Positions 47,826 to 60,078 of a stretch of 64,000 nucleotides of DNA are shown here, piece after piece (position 1 is the stretch's first letter; each line of letters starts with the position of its first letter). Position numbers and translations under genes: made by a program. The notes beneath the pieces are model-generated. The model ran no database searches and was not told the origin of the DNA. It saw nothing but the letters and a program-made list of their open reading frames with translations. The stretch is from Atopsyche davidsoni. Lineage: Eukaryota > Arthropoda > Insecta > Trichoptera > Hydrobiosidae. The stretch covers positions 4,923,501-4,987,500 of the forward strand of contig JAILWY010000010.1 in assembly GCA_022113835.1 (NCBI GenBank), given 5' to 3'.

Positions 47826-50800
47826 CAGATTAACCTTTTTGGGTATACTTACACTTAATGCAGATTTTTTAAATTTTATCATGTTATTTAGTATTCATAT
47901 AAGATCTCGCGGTTTTTTTTCCAGGGCTCACTTCTTTATTTTACCCGTGATCTTGATGATAAAATGCGCACTTTCATAAAGTATTTGGTTTGGTCATAAA
48001 ATACGCGCTATCCGATAACGCATCTGGGAACTTCCACCGTTTGGGTCGTAGATCATTTGAGATATTGGAATTAATTTTGTTTTCATGTTGGCATAACTAC
48101 CCAAATGTACGTATAGTATTTTTAAAGTATTGATAAAATAAATATTACATTTACGATAGCGAAAATTATTTTTATAAAAACGTTAGTTAACATATTTGAA
48201 TTTAAGCATTTCGTTAAGTCTAGCAGTAAAATGTGCTAATTTTAGCAGGACAGATTGTTATTGTTCACAGCGTGATTTTTCATGGTCGCGTCTGGGGAAT
48301 CTATTTATGTTGCTGTCTAATTGGTGCTGAGCTGGCAGGTGCTGTGGAGATGTCGTTGCTGATTCGACCCTTGGAAATAATCCCGAAGAAAAAAATGCAA
48401 TGAATCGAGTGCACACTACTCAGGATACTAACAATAGAACTGACCATTACTTTTCGCCATGCAAATGATTGATACGTTGTCTCTTGCGAGGGACTATGTC
48501 GTACATCTTCTCCGCTGCAGACTGCCTTGGGGTTATCGCACTTCATCGTTTTTTTTAAAAACCATCGCTTAGAGCTTTAATAATTTAATATCAAATATTT
48601 TCTTTCCCTTTAAATTTCTTCGTAAAGAATTTATCACATTTTCCAATCGATGCTGTAGCGTGAATGCTTAACGCTCTCATTCCATGTCCATTACGTTTCC
48701 ATCAAGATATGAAATACATTTCCATAAATCCGTGTTTCCACGATAATTATATTTTTCCTTTCTGGCAATCGTTAGATGTATGTCAGTCGATTTGTCCATT
48801 ATTACCAATATAAGGTGGGTACATTATAAATAGGTCAACTGTTACCAACCCTCACATCATTTATGAGTTTATCTTATACTGTCATATCAAACTGGATTAC
48901 CAGCGGATGCCGATATTGCTTATAACGTTACATAAACGGTTTCTTTTTTGGGTACCCGTAAATATAATAATAATAATCCATAAAATTCTATCAAAAGATA
49001 GGCAATATCGTAAAAAAACGTTTTAGATTTAGATTTATACGTATTCATATGAATATTTTGTGGTTAAAATGGATTTTTTTTTAACATTGAGTGATTTTCA
49101 TGGAATAAAATTTCTGAAATATATTTTCCTAGTCGCTCAAAATTGACAGGATAAATAAGTTTGAACGAATTTCATTTTTATTATTATCCCACACGTGACA
49201 GGTGACTTTTCCATCATTCATTCCTGATGAAGTTTCATTGCCAATCAAATAAACAATAATGTTTTAATCGTGTTCACAGTTTTCCAATATCAAATAAATA
49301 ATGATTGAAGCAGTAACCAGAGAGCTGAGTAACGAGTTATTGCGATGTTTATCTATTCCCTGATGTTCATGGGCCCACCTTCCACTGGTACCCTTCACAA
49401 TAGAATAGTACAAAAAGAAAGGAATTATCCATTAAGATATAAAAATTACACCTTTGTCTGCTCGGGATGATATATTGTGTAGTTAGAAAGACAATGAGAC
49501 CCTAAATTGGTTATGTACTTCATAAATCAGGCTATTTTGTCATTTCTGCGTACTATAAAGAACAAAGACCCCGCATCTAACAAATATTTATGGTTAAAAT
49601 ATTAATGTATCGAGATTTTACGGTGCTTTAGTGAAGCTATGATTTTATTAGACCCATTTATCTTAGAACCCCATGTTGCTCACTTAAAGTTTGTTTTGAA
49701 AATATTAAGAAATCGAGTTCGACCTTATGCAACGGATTTGTCTTATAGAATAAATAAAAGCTTCAAGCTCACAAGTTATGTTGTTGACAGTTTCTCCTGT
49801 CTCTTTCCACCAGCTCGAATGCTTTGTATATTGCCTCGAGTCCGTAACACACGTACTTTGCAGACTTCAAATCATATTGTGTTTACCCAGGACTACTCCA
49901 AGAACAATATCTTCAGGATGAGTAGTATAAACGTGAAGCTTGAAAATAAGCAAAAGCTTATTTAAATTGTATGGCTTGTTTTTATGGCAGACAATCAAAT
50001 TTTCCCAAGTGCAGTAAATCTAGAATTTATGAGAAATTCAGAGGTATTTAAGAAAGTCAACCTCTTTAATTGCTTTGATTGAATTTTTGAAAAGCATTTA
50101 TAATTTGCTGTCTAAAATTCCCCATGACCGTTATAAATAAATAATTGAGGATAAAAAAAATATGGCGCACACTTCAAAGCTTTGGGCATGCTGATGTTTC
50201 TGTGAAAATATAATCTTCTCTTTAAAATCACATTTACCTAAGGATTAGATGTTGTAAAAATAAATGTTTATTTTATAATTTGAACTAATATCCAGAGTGA
50301 TTAAAAATTTACATGCTTTTCAAATATTAGTTTAGAGGGTCTGTTATGATTTAAAAATATAATTACAAAAAAACAATGCTTTTTTAAAAAATTATCATAA
50401 TCCGAAGGGAATATGTTTTTTGCGTTTAGCCTAGTTTTAATTCAATACAAAAGCGCTATTATAACAAAACGCTGAAATAATTATTTTGAGATCATTGGAG
50501 CAAAAATAAAGTCCGATCCGGATCTGAATAAATCTGGTCCGGACTGCGAGCAGAGCACAGTGGTGGCAGGACGCCAACATGGACGAGCCCACTCTTGAAT
50601 CAAATCCAACACTATTTGTTATTTTATACATTTCAAGGTCAACAAAATCCAAATTTATTTACTGCTCTCACCCACCAACACCCACGATCACTGAAAAAGT
50701 TTTCCTCTCAGCAGTTCCGACAGAAGAAAATCTCTTTTTGTGAGAAACCTATTAAAAATGTGTTTATCATCGTTCAATGTTATTTATACCTGCACAGATG

Positions 50801-51525
50801 AGTTATTTGTATAAACTGGGCACTTAATACAATTATCTAAAGAGTTAAGTCAAAGTATTTTTATTGCCATTTTAAAAGCAGAGAAGAATTTTTGCCAATA
50901 ATTCAGTTGATCGGAAATCTCGTGCTATTTATTCAATACTTTCAAAAGTTTAAAACTTTTCCTCAAGTTATCAGCATTTAACTAATTAAATACCAGTCTC
51001 TGCAGTTTGCGCAGCGTGAATTTGTTATATTTTTATAAAAAAAACTTCGTGTATATCTTCTCAAATGAAACTGGTATGCAAATTCGAGCGTTTTATTTTA
51101 AATGGAGATTCTGACAACCAACACGATACTAAAGAATATCCATTTTCTTATTATATAATACCAACTGTAATTACTTTACACGTGCTGTATGCACCGTGTA
51201 TCCGTAAATTGTAACATTGTAATGTACCGATCTCACCCTTTTACAAGTCACGGAACGTTCGTACTTCATACCCCTGCGATATTTATCATCGGCGGCGCTA
51301 CAAAATCTCTCTCCGTGCTACAATGGGAGAAAATTACCCAGATATGCATACTTTCACGATAACCGATTGTAATTAGATGATTTTATTTGTTTTAGAATAA
51401 AATGTTAAAAGCGTTAGTGTATGCGAGTTACTAAAACACAATAATCTGTAAAAAAAAAAAAAAATTACAATCTGAGGCTCTGATGAAAAAGTATGAATAT
51501 TGTCATGAGACAACAGTGCTCTAAT
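47826..51525. other. AT-rich stretch with open frames of no recognised family
   Basis: No gene is called. A good acceptor, GGTTTTTTTTCCAG at about 47924, opens a 24-codon frame (GSLLYFTRDLDDKMRTFIKY and on to a stop) with no donor. 48240-48545 is a balanced patch with an 81-codon minus frame. 49639-49965 holds a 108-codon + frame without a recognisable domain. 50510-50590 is a short GC-richer patch. A run of 15 A lies at 51450-51464. Confidence 0.5.
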
Positions 51526-51935
51526 CTCACTGGCTTTGTGGGGGGAGAGGGAGGTTGTTTGAAAGGCCGGGGGCGGGGGGCGGCGAGAAGATCTCTAAAG
51601 CTGCCCTAAGGGTGGCGAAGCGGAGGGGTTGGGGGTGGGGGGGGGAGAGGGGCGCATGCGCCCTGGGAAGGGCCGCGTGGATTTCCGTAAAAGTTGACAT
51701 AATGACAAAACGATGACGGCAGTAGCTCCGCACTCCGCAGCCGGCTAATGGCGCCCGCCCCGGCGCAGGAGTGACCAAGCGGAAAATTGGCGTCGCGCGG
51801 ATCGCTGCCCGTCCGGCCTGAAAACGCCGGTCCGCTCGATACGTTACTTAGCAAACCGCCTGGCCGGCACGGGCACGGTGGAAACACAACACCCCACTGT
51901 GTTTGCGCACAATGATTGGCACCTGTATGCAAGCG
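51526..51935. promoter_or_regulatory. CpG island with NRF-1-type palindrome and G-runs
   Basis: About 400 bp are strongly GC-rich and CpG-dense, the most extreme such block here. The first part is purine-rich on the + strand with G-runs (GGGGTTGGGGGTGGGG and more near 51625-51652) able to form G-quadruplexes. GGCGCATGCGCC (51651-51662) is a perfect palindrome containing the NRF-1/Ewg core GCGCATGCGC. Several GCCGG and CGCCC strings follow. Open frames on the minus strand (83 and 108 codons) reflect composition. This could be a promoter or enhancer of an unseen transcript; direction cannot be set. Confidence 0.45.
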
Positions 51936-53119
51936 TTCAAAAAAGTGGATTAAAATTCACATCGCTACATCTGAAAGTATCATACATTTTTTTTTTATAA
52001 AATGAACGAGTACTTGTATACTTGTTTACGTTTTCGTCGTTTGATGAAGTTTATTTCCGTGTGCTACAATGATACATGAGAGTTATTGCCGAATGCTTAT
52101 TTACTATCAATATTTAGGTACTTGAAATAAAATCTTGCTTTAGAATAATATATATATAAATTGCATGTAAAAAACTGCTTTTCCACGTTCGTCACATCGG
52201 TTGTTTCAGAATTACCATGACAGGCCCTATGTTTTTGTAAGAAATATATACGTTAACTCAATTCGTATACTTAACATTATGTATATTTTTTTATAAACAA
52301 ATTTAACAATTTTTCAAATCAAATTTATTGAGTGTTTCAATGCAATTTTTATATGTAATGAGATATTCAAAATCATCAACATTAACTCTGGTATGACTTC
52401 ACTGGCCGCAAAAGCGCCTTCTCGTCAAATCAAAACACATGCCTTGCATGTGTGGATCAATATAAATTTTTTTTTACTGAATATATGTGTCTATAAAAAA
52501 TAATTACTTTTTTCGTGTAAACGTAATAATTTTTTGAAAAGTAACAACAACACAACAACCCCAGAGAAAATTAATTGTTTTTTCTGCTTTTATTAATTTA
52601 ACCAAACTTTCCACCGTTACCGTTTCAAATGTTCTTTTCCTGCCAGTGCGATCTGTCCTGCGCCCAGAATAAATAGATTTAGTTTTAAAGTATTTTTAAT
52701 GACTCAGCCACAACTTCTCGCGTCTTTAGTTTCGTGCGGGTACATTTTCAGAACAGTTGAAATATTTTACTCGGGAATAACTTATACTCTAGAACAAAAA
52801 CTTTGTACGTTTCTGCGCAAGTTTTTGCCGTTCTTATTCTAGCGCCCGCAACTCCTGATCCCTGGCCGGGCTGCCCGCACACTCCTCACCCCAGCCTCCT
52901 CGCGAGCCCTCTCCGCAAACTTGAAAGCTACCGAGAGAAGAGTTTCAGCGACGCATTACCCCACGAGCCAACCACCCCGCTCCTCTTATCATAGTCGGAG
53001 TTTTTATGTTGTTTACATACCTTCTGTTGCGCATTTTCGAGTCAAAAGTATATAAATAATATATTTATAAATAAATATGTTTTAGACCATTTTCTTACAG
53101 TAAGGTTGTTAAAAATTAC
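51936..53119. other. AT-rich stretch with a GC patch
   Basis: No gene is seen. 52830-52990 is C-rich and balanced (CTGATCCCTGGCCGGGCTGC, CCACGAGCCAACCACCCCGC) with a 63-codon frame of no known family. The remainder is AT-rich. Confidence 0.55.
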
Positions 53120-53545
53120 TTATATGCAAAAGCAAGTGTCATTATTATTTTTTCTACATATATAGATATCGTGGAAATAAAGTATATATATATTTGCGCT
53201 AAGCGAGTACAGCAAGTACAGAAGGCAGTTCAGAGTCGATTAATACATTAACTCCGCTCGATAGGGGGCATTCAGTTGCTCGAGGATCACACCGACTTAA
53301 ACGCCGAACCCAAAATATCTTAGAAGGAGATTAATATGTAATAGCCCTACCCAGTTTTAATATCACTCTAAGCCGAGAGCAGAGTGCGTGGCGGGCACCG
53401 CCGTGGAGTAACTTTGAGGAATAGTGCCTCGGGGAACAGCAGAAATATAGCGGCTCGGTATAGGTGTGTTCGTTGTTTCGTGGCAAAGATTAGTAAATTC
53501 ACTCCTGACTCACGCATACTAATACAAATTATCTTCTTTTTTAAT
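53120..53545 (+). repeat. Repeat family B, copy B1
   Basis: It is strongly similar to 58388-58740. Shared blocks include TACCCAGTTTTAATATCACT, AGCCGAGAGCAGAGTG, ATAGTGCCTCGGGG, AGAAATATAGCGGCT, GGTATAGGTGTGTTC, AAATTCACTCCTGACTC and AATACAAAT. After about 53545 it departs from copy B2. Frames across it (105 codons on the minus strand) are composition effects. The element class is unknown. Confidence 0.85.
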
Positions 53546-54110
53546 TTCTTTAGAAAACACGAAACGGCAGGATGAAAAAATGTTTTTGTCTCTCTTTGTT
53601 GAATGTAATGGGTCGTTATTTGTTTCGAAACACTTTCCCGTCTTATTCTCAAGGCAACTTTCAGTCTCGTCTTTGAATACGACATAGCGGAAGATTAATT
53701 TCTGTAATCATTTTTGGTGCAATTTAATTATTCCTTTACAACTCATTTCCCTGAAATTTGAAGGAAAATAAATTAAGTCCAATACTAAATCGCAGAGTAG
53801 AAATATATTAATTTCGAAGAATTTCCAGTTTCCAAAATCGGAATGATTAAATTATTATTTTTTCTTTCTATTTATTTATACACAAAATACTTTCAAACGA
53901 GACAGTTTTGCCTTGAAATTTTCAACTCTATAAAATCAAAACATCCTTTAAAATAAAATTATCACTGAAGAGCTTCCTTTGAGGAACTTGCCTCCGTTTG
54001 TAAATAATGCAATGACGACATTTCTCCGCATTTTATTTCGTTCAATAAGGAAAAAAGCAGCAAAAATATCTACAAATTGATTCCAAATAAGCTAGTTTGT
54101 AGTTTGCTTC
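53546..54110. other. AT-rich non-coding stretch
   Basis: Nothing recognisable apart from low-complexity AT sequence. Confidence 0.6.
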
Positions 54111-54235
54111 GGCTCGAGGGTTGGCGGGGGTGGCTGGGGTGGTGGTGCACGGGCCCACTGCGCCTTCACAGGGGGGAAGGATCGTTTATACCACTCACGT
54201 TTTTACGGACGCTACGTTTCTGAACCGAGCTCTAA
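54111..54235. other. G-rich patch
   Basis: G-runs (GGGTTGGCGGGGGTGGC, TGGGGTGGTGG, CAGGGGGGAAGG) within about 70 bp on the + strand could fold into a G-quadruplex. It lies 370 bp upstream of the candidate microexon. Intronic G-runs are known splicing enhancers in animals, so a role there is conceivable but not shown. Confidence 0.3.
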
Positions 54236-54546
54236 TGGATTTCATCAAATTCACTGAAACTTCACGATTTTAAGCTATTCGCATTTTCTAACATCGGCAA
54301 GTAAAGCAGGCTAAGGTTGAATATTTACTTAACCACTTGCCTACTGGCGACAGAGGCACACACTATATAATTTTATTTCTCTGAAAGTAAAAATATTCAA
54401 GCCTTTCGAAAATATATTAAAAATACACCTTTTAAGTACTAGTATCATTTATTCAAGGCCCCTCTAAAATTCCAGGCAGGTTCATTGATTAGCCAAAATA
54501 TGAAACACAATGGAGTTTTTTTTTTTTTTTTTTATTATTTCCACAG

Positions 54547-54585
54547 GGATTTGATGAATCCTTTTTAAATCCGACAGTACCTAAG
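54547..54585 (+). CDS. Candidate 39-nt microexon
   Basis: An 18-T tract (54516-54533) followed by ATTATTTCCACAG makes a very strong acceptor. 39 nt later AAG|GTGAGT is a consensus donor. The segment is open in one frame only, reading GFDESFLNPTVPK (phase 0 to phase 0); the two other frames hit stops. A length divisible by three, so inclusion or skipping keeps frame, is typical of regulated neuronal microexons. I do not recognise the peptide. Against it, the T tract may be the reversed poly-A tail of a minus-strand retroposon (the reverse reads AATAATAAAAAA), and short open segments between splice-like signals arise by chance. It shares orientation with the ratchet candidate at 35180. Confidence 0.35.
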
Positions 54586-54589
54586 GTGA

Positions 54590-54900
54590 GTTTTTTTCTT
54601 TGGGTCCTTTGTAAGCGCGACTTTTCCTTCATTTCATCCGATAAATCAGTTCGCGAGAATTCCCGAGGACTCGGCGCGAGAACTGCTGCCGGGCGTAACA
54701 ATGCTAGCCTTGAGGCGAGTCCGGGCCTTGAAATCGGGACGTTCGGATGATAAATCTTTATTGTGCGTTCACCCAAGCCCTCTGCGTCGCAAGCGCCTTC
54801 GTACCTTCGCCGAAAGAACAATAATCAAACCGACTGAATTTAATTCCTGCCTGCACACGATCTTGGCAAACTACGCGGAAAGGAGAAACATAAATTCAAA
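54590..54900. promoter_or_regulatory. Mixed-composition block downstream of the microexon
   Basis: Balanced, CpG-containing sequence directly follows the donor at 54586. On the minus strand a 110-codon frame (54489-54821) runs through this block and the poly-T tract, giving a poly-Lys stretch, so it is unlikely to be a real protein. Sequence beside regulated microexons is often conserved, which would fit, but the block could also be an enhancer or a retroposed fragment. Confidence 0.25.
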
Positions 54901-57900
54901 TTAAAATCAACTGAAATATACGATTTCATAATAATAATTCGTTGCGAAGTTTTCGTGTGTCTACCTTCTTATATTTAATTTGAAATGCAATCAAGTATTT
55001 GTGTTTTCAAAATATGGTGAAGTCAAAAATTAGCTTTGAGGCTTAAGTGTGCTAAATGTTTTACAACGTGTATTGTAAGTATCGTATCGCACTTATTAGT
55101 GACTATATTATAAACTCTGATATATTTAGTGGGTGAAAAGTTTTCATTGGTATCCCCCAATACTGAAAATCTATTCTTAAGTAATGTATTGAATTGGGAC
55201 CTTGGCCTTACCTTATAAGTTGAAGGTTTCTTCGAACGTACACAACCATGTTTCCAAATGAGTTAATTACTAGGCGTGATCTAAATGGACACTTAATGGC
55301 ATTCTGAGGTGTTACCAGCAACTAACTGAGCTAGTTAATTTACATTTAACTCCCATTACTTCCACGGTGGCAGAGCTTTCGTTTCGCATGTGGGGGCACT
55401 CCTCGGAGCGGCACTGAAACTGGGATTGTTAATAAGAATTACTTTTAAAGTGCAATGGGCTCCAGTCAACACTGTGTTTTTTTATGAATTTATGGTTATT
55501 ATTATCTCCCTGGTAAACCAAAAGACATTTTATGATTTTAAAAGCGCTGACGCTTGAACTTTGAGAAGTTCCATTACAACTAGATTAGTCGTAAATAATG
55601 GAGGTAATTTTAAAACCTTTTAAAATACTAATGAGTTTCTGCTTAAATAATATATCTTGTGCAATGGCTCAATATACAATAATAAAAAAATATTTAAATT
55701 TAGTGAAAATATATTAATCAATTAAATGCAGTACATATACCATTTTAAAATCGTATCAAACGCATAACTCACATTTGTTTTGTTTATAAATCTTATATAT
55801 CATATTTTGGAATTTATTGATAAACTTTAAAACGTAATAAGTATATAATGTAAAATTCTATTAAAATAAGTGATGCAATATTGAAAAGTTATGGGTATTT
55901 TTTTCTGCTTAAATTTAAAAAATATATATACATTAGTAAATATGTGACTGTACTAAAACTTACAAAGCTTTAGTTGATTAAAGTTAATTTTTTATTGATT
56001 TTTAAAAGAAATTATTTTCTAACAATCAGACGAGAAACATGTACCAGGAAAATCACATTCAATACATCCAAATTTACTTTCAACCGATAAGCAGCGCAAA
56101 TTTTTGCAACGGATATTTCATAATTCAATAAAATATATAAGTTCAGAAAAATCCAATTAGGTTCTAATAAAACATACTTAAACGCTATCTGTAACGGTGT
56201 ATGCCCCAATAAATAGATGGATACCTCAATGTAGTTAAAATAACTACCCAGCACACATCTCCGCACATAGAGCGACCATAAAATAAGGTTCCATTTAAAT
56301 TCATTTACTTTGCGTGGCTCTGTTAAATGGTCATTGCCCTTACTAATCATACTTCATTTATTAGCGCTATGCCATATCGCACTTTAGTATGTGACCGTAG
56401 TAAATATATTTAATAATATTATGTGGAATAGAAAGCACTACTTTTTAAAACCAATGAAAATAAGTTGTGTCCAAAAATAGAATTGAAGCCGGTTTCACAT
56501 CAACTTTACCTTTGCCCTTCGGTCCCTTTTTTAATGGACTCAATATCCGTAAATTTCCGGTACAATGTGCACACTGCACGTCCAAAAACCCGGGAGATTG
56601 TAAAATCGATCGGGGGCTATCCAGCACAATAATGAGGTATGTGCTAATTTTCTATGCCCAGTGGATTCGACGAAACGACTTGAACAATGTACTATAATTT
56701 TATGAAGGTATGTTCGTCAATATTCACCTGAATTACGAATGTACATACGATTGTGCATCAGAAATCACATTATTCGTTCATGGATATGTCGAGGGAATTG
56801 CGAACACGCGGGTTCATTATTACATGAATAATTTTCATTCCAAAGCAATGAATATGAAGTAGATTGCAATAAATTTGCCGTGGAATAATCAACCCTACTA
56901 TTTTACAAGAGCATATCAAGTTTCTGAATTGTTTTATTGTAAGAAATTTCTAAAATAAAAACCATTACCATGATATATTTAAGAGAGCTGTTCATATTCG
57001 GTCATCCTAGACTTAAATTAATGGTATTACTATTATCTAGTTGGATCTAGGGAATGTTTTAAATTTATTACCTAGAATTAGTGGGGGTTTTCATTACTAT
57101 TGTAGCAAGAAACAACTGGGTAATTTATCGCTTGTTGAGTTTTTTTCTTATTTATGTCTTATCCTCTTCTTGGCACGACATGATAAACACATATAAAATA
57201 ACTACCATTATATTTTCTAAATTTCTAAGCTCTCGCGGCATCTAAACTATAAAAGTGATTATTGGATTACACTGCGCGTAGATGTACATCACACAAATTT
57301 ATTTATTAAGAATTGTTTAACAATTAACCGTTAATTTTCAGAATCTTGAACACTGCTTCAATGATAAATTTAGTATAATTATTTTTAATGATAAAATGTA
57401 ATAAATCAGTTTCTGCTCTAAAGATGTTGGCTATGATTACAACACGAGAACTAGTTTTGATGTTACAAAACATAAAAGAATCGCCCGTTTGACTGGCCAA
57501 ATTTCATGAGGCGCATAATGACTGACACATGAACTGGTTTAAAAAGTCTATAACCAGTAGAGATACAAATCTTACATCGCAATTCTTATAAAAACAATTA
57601 CATTTGCTAGACATCCGTCGGCGATTGTTGCAGACACAGCTTGCGAAAACACCTTGTAGCGGCTGCCAAGAAGCAAACATTTTTATATAATTGATTTTTG
57701 AAAACTTATACACTAATAAATGAAAAACTATAGCTTAAATATGGTTATATCTTCAAATGAGTTTAAAAAAATTCTTAGTCCAATTTTTCTTGTTATCATT
57801 CAGTATATTTCCAATGTGTACGATCATGATTTTTTTTTTAGAAAGCACGTTGTATCTTTATAGAAATGAATGACTCCGGTCAAGAATAGATGGGGGGATT

Positions 57901-57950
57901 AATATAATAGGTGGGGGTGCATTTATTTCTGAGCATCGGGAGTATTTCAG
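54901..57950. other. AT-rich stretch
   Basis: No gene is recognised. Mixed patches lie at 55360-55430, 56480-56640 and 57600-57665. TATGAAG|GTATGT at about 56707 is a good donor and CTATGCCCAG at 56661 a possible acceptor, but the 46 nt between them are closed in all frames. The 112-codon minus frame at 56012-56350 shows no known domain. Confidence 0.55.
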
Positions 57951-58265
57951 CTTCCGAGTGACGTCATGTGGCGTGCTGATAAGCGACACAAGCGCGGCCA
58001 CCCCCGCCCTTGTTTGTCCGGGGGCGCAACGCCCCGGCGGTGTTTGCGGAGCGGACGGCGGCTCGCAGGCGTGACGCTGATGAGGCCTCGGACGACAGGA
58101 TTACATCAGCCTCCACCCTGCCAAGACCTGATACAATATTGACAGTCTCTTGAAAACTTAATCTGCGCCGTTGCCCCATCGCGGCGCCGACGGACACGGA
58201 GCAATTCCCGAAGCAGATTGTTCACGCGGAGTACGAACATCCAATTGATAATTATGACTTCGTTC
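57951..58265. promoter_or_regulatory. CpG island with perfect CRE and GC hairpin
   Basis: A perfect TGACGTCA (57959-57966), followed by TGATAA, leads into a GC-rich, CpG-dense block. At 58018-58037 CCGGGGGCGCAACGCCCCGG can form an 8-bp GC stem with a small bulge. CRE plus CpG island suggests a promoter or strong enhancer. Minus-strand frames of 60 and 77 codons overlap it but have no known domain. The transcription start and direction cannot be set from sequence alone. Confidence 0.4.
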
Positions 58266-58387
58266 GTCGTGTGTCTCGCTTTAGCCAATCAGTAAATATC
58301 GCACGCATTATAATGAATTGAAACTGTATAAATCATTTGGAGATTTCTTGAAAAAAAAATTTAATACATGGAGTGTTTGTAAATTAT

Positions 58388-58905
58388 TTATATGCAACCG
58401 TATGTGTCACTTCAAATAAAGCGTGGAAACAAACTGCAGCAAGCACCGAGTCGATTGATACATTAGCTTCGCTCGATAAAAGTCACACCAACTGAAACGC
58501 TGAACTCAAAATATCTAAGTAGGAGATTAAGATGCAATAACCCTACCCAGTTTTAATATCACTCAAAGCCGAGAGCAGAGTGTGTGTCAGACACCGCTGT
58601 AGAGTAACTTTGGGGAATAGTGCCTCGGGGGAAAGTAGAAATATAGCGGCTTGGTATAGGTGTGTTCATTACTTCATGGAAACTATTAATAAATTCACTC
58701 CTGACTCCTGCATACTAATACAAATAATCTTTTTTTTAAATAAATTTTAAATATTTTGATATTATGTAGCATGTATTTAATACAAAATTAAAATCAAGGG
58801 CCAGTCGGGCTATGCGGTGTTATTTAATATCTGGGATTCATTGTAGCACGGGATAAAACATAATTGCGTACCTGACACCTGATAACGTTTATTTTACAAC
58901 ATCTA
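58388..58905 (+). repeat. Repeat family B, copy B2 (longest)
   Basis: The first part matches B1 (53120-53545) and the second part matches B3 (60079-60312): TTTTAAATATTTTGATAT, GCGGTGTTATTTAATATCTG, GATAAAACATAAT, GCGTACCTGA, CACCTGATAACGTT, TTTTACAACA. It therefore bridges the two and shows they are parts of one element of at least 500 bp. No coding frame, terminal inverted repeat or long poly-A tail is evident. The flank upstream is the CpG island. Confidence 0.85.
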
Positions 58906-59935
58906 AACTCAAATATTAAGAGCCGTTGGAAAGCAATCTAAATATCTTTCATAAAATCTTTAAAATGGTGGTTAAATACTAATTGCTGGCCACGAAGAAA
59001 CGCCCCAGCGAGAAATTATGACTCCCCTTTGTTCGTCCCGCACCCCACTGGCCGATAACAATGATCGTTTCCAGAGGAAAACAACAACCTTTTGGAGCTT
59101 TATCACTAAAATATTGCAGTGAGATTTTTTCAATGCATAAAAAGACCCCAGAATTCTTGACTTACTCATCTGCCCAAAATAAAATTGTTCTTTATTGTGT
59201 AATTTTATTTGTAAGTGTTAATATTTGAAATAGCATTTCAAAAAGATAATGATTGAATTAAAGGTACTGTAAAAGTGTAAAGCTTTTTAATTAAAATAAC
59301 CACAAAAATTCATTAGATGAACAAATACTAATCTTACGTTAACACACAAACAAATAATAGCGTTGACGGAACCAAAATTCACCATCGATATTTATTTTCG
59401 TTTTAAAACTACTAGAGGAAAATTCACTATTTTATTTCTTTTAAAATGAAAAACTACCTGTTTTTTTTGTAAATAAAGATTTACTATTATTGCAGCTAAA
59501 CAAGTTGTTTGTAAAGTGTTGGACCAATTTTGGAGTATAAAGTATTTATCTCATTTTAAAGTGTCTCACTGTCCGCAAAATGACACTTTTAAAAAGTTGT
59601 TCTGATTTGATGCTTTTTATAAATTCATGATTCCGGTGTTTTGTTTCTTGAGTATTATTTTTCTTTATAAAAAAAAATATTTTCTTTTGTGTTGAATTAG
59701 AAAAAATATTCCACGGCTAATTTTTTTACGTCAATCAATTTCTACAATAATGAGTTTTATTCCTTGTTTTTCTATTATATTTTATAGGAATTAAATTAAT
59801 TAATCAATTCTGCCTCTTCACTGGTTCCTGCATTTTTAATCAAAGAACAAATTTCAGAGTCAAGGTGGAGGCATTTGAATCCTTTTATTATAAAGAATAG
59901 TAATATTTTTACTAACAGAGAAAATCTGCTTTCGA
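58906..59935. other. AT-rich non-coding stretch
   Basis: No gene is recognised. 58980-59060 is a mixed patch with a 65-codon minus frame (58972-59169) of no known family. The rest is AT-rich. Confidence 0.6.
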
Positions 59936-59943
59936 ACACACAT

Positions 59944-60075
59944 CTTCTTTATCAAGTGCCTCTCCTCACAGGAAGTTGGCGACCATTTTTCTGAGCATAT
60001 ACTCATGCTGAGCCAGTGTTCATGGTTTTTTAAGGGGAAAATAGTGTAGTGGGCCTCCGGGTCCTTCTACAATTC
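59944..60075 (+). repeat. Repeat family A, copy A4
   Basis: This short copy has TTTATCAAGTGCCTCTCCTC, GTTGGCGACCATTT, the hairpin core AGCAT (59994-59998) and ATGCT (60005-60009), AGTGTTCATGG, and GGGGAAAATAGTGTAGTGGG as in A3. It lacks the 3' extension of A2 and A3 and runs straight into family-B sequence. Confidence 0.8.
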
Positions 60076-60078
60076 TTT

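Noticed and set aside
47910..48000. Acceptor TTTTTTTTCCAG with a 24-codon frame
   Set aside because: No donor and no poly-A signal arrangement that would make a convincing terminal exon; the peptide is unrecognised.
50487..50505. TGAGATCATT resembling the 5' end of bantam microRNA
   Set aside because: Only the first ten bases agree and no flanking hairpin is visible. I also looked by eye for let-7, miR-10, iab-4, miR-1, miR-9, miR-2-family and other common insect microRNAs and found none.
54489..54821. 110-codon minus-strand frame
   Set aside because: It runs through the reversed 18-T tract giving poly-lysine and overlaps the + strand microexon signals. No domain is seen.
56661..56712. 46-nt segment between CCCAG and AAG|GTATGT
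   Set aside because: All three frames contain stops, so it cannot be an internal coding exon. A non-coding exon remains possible but unsupported.
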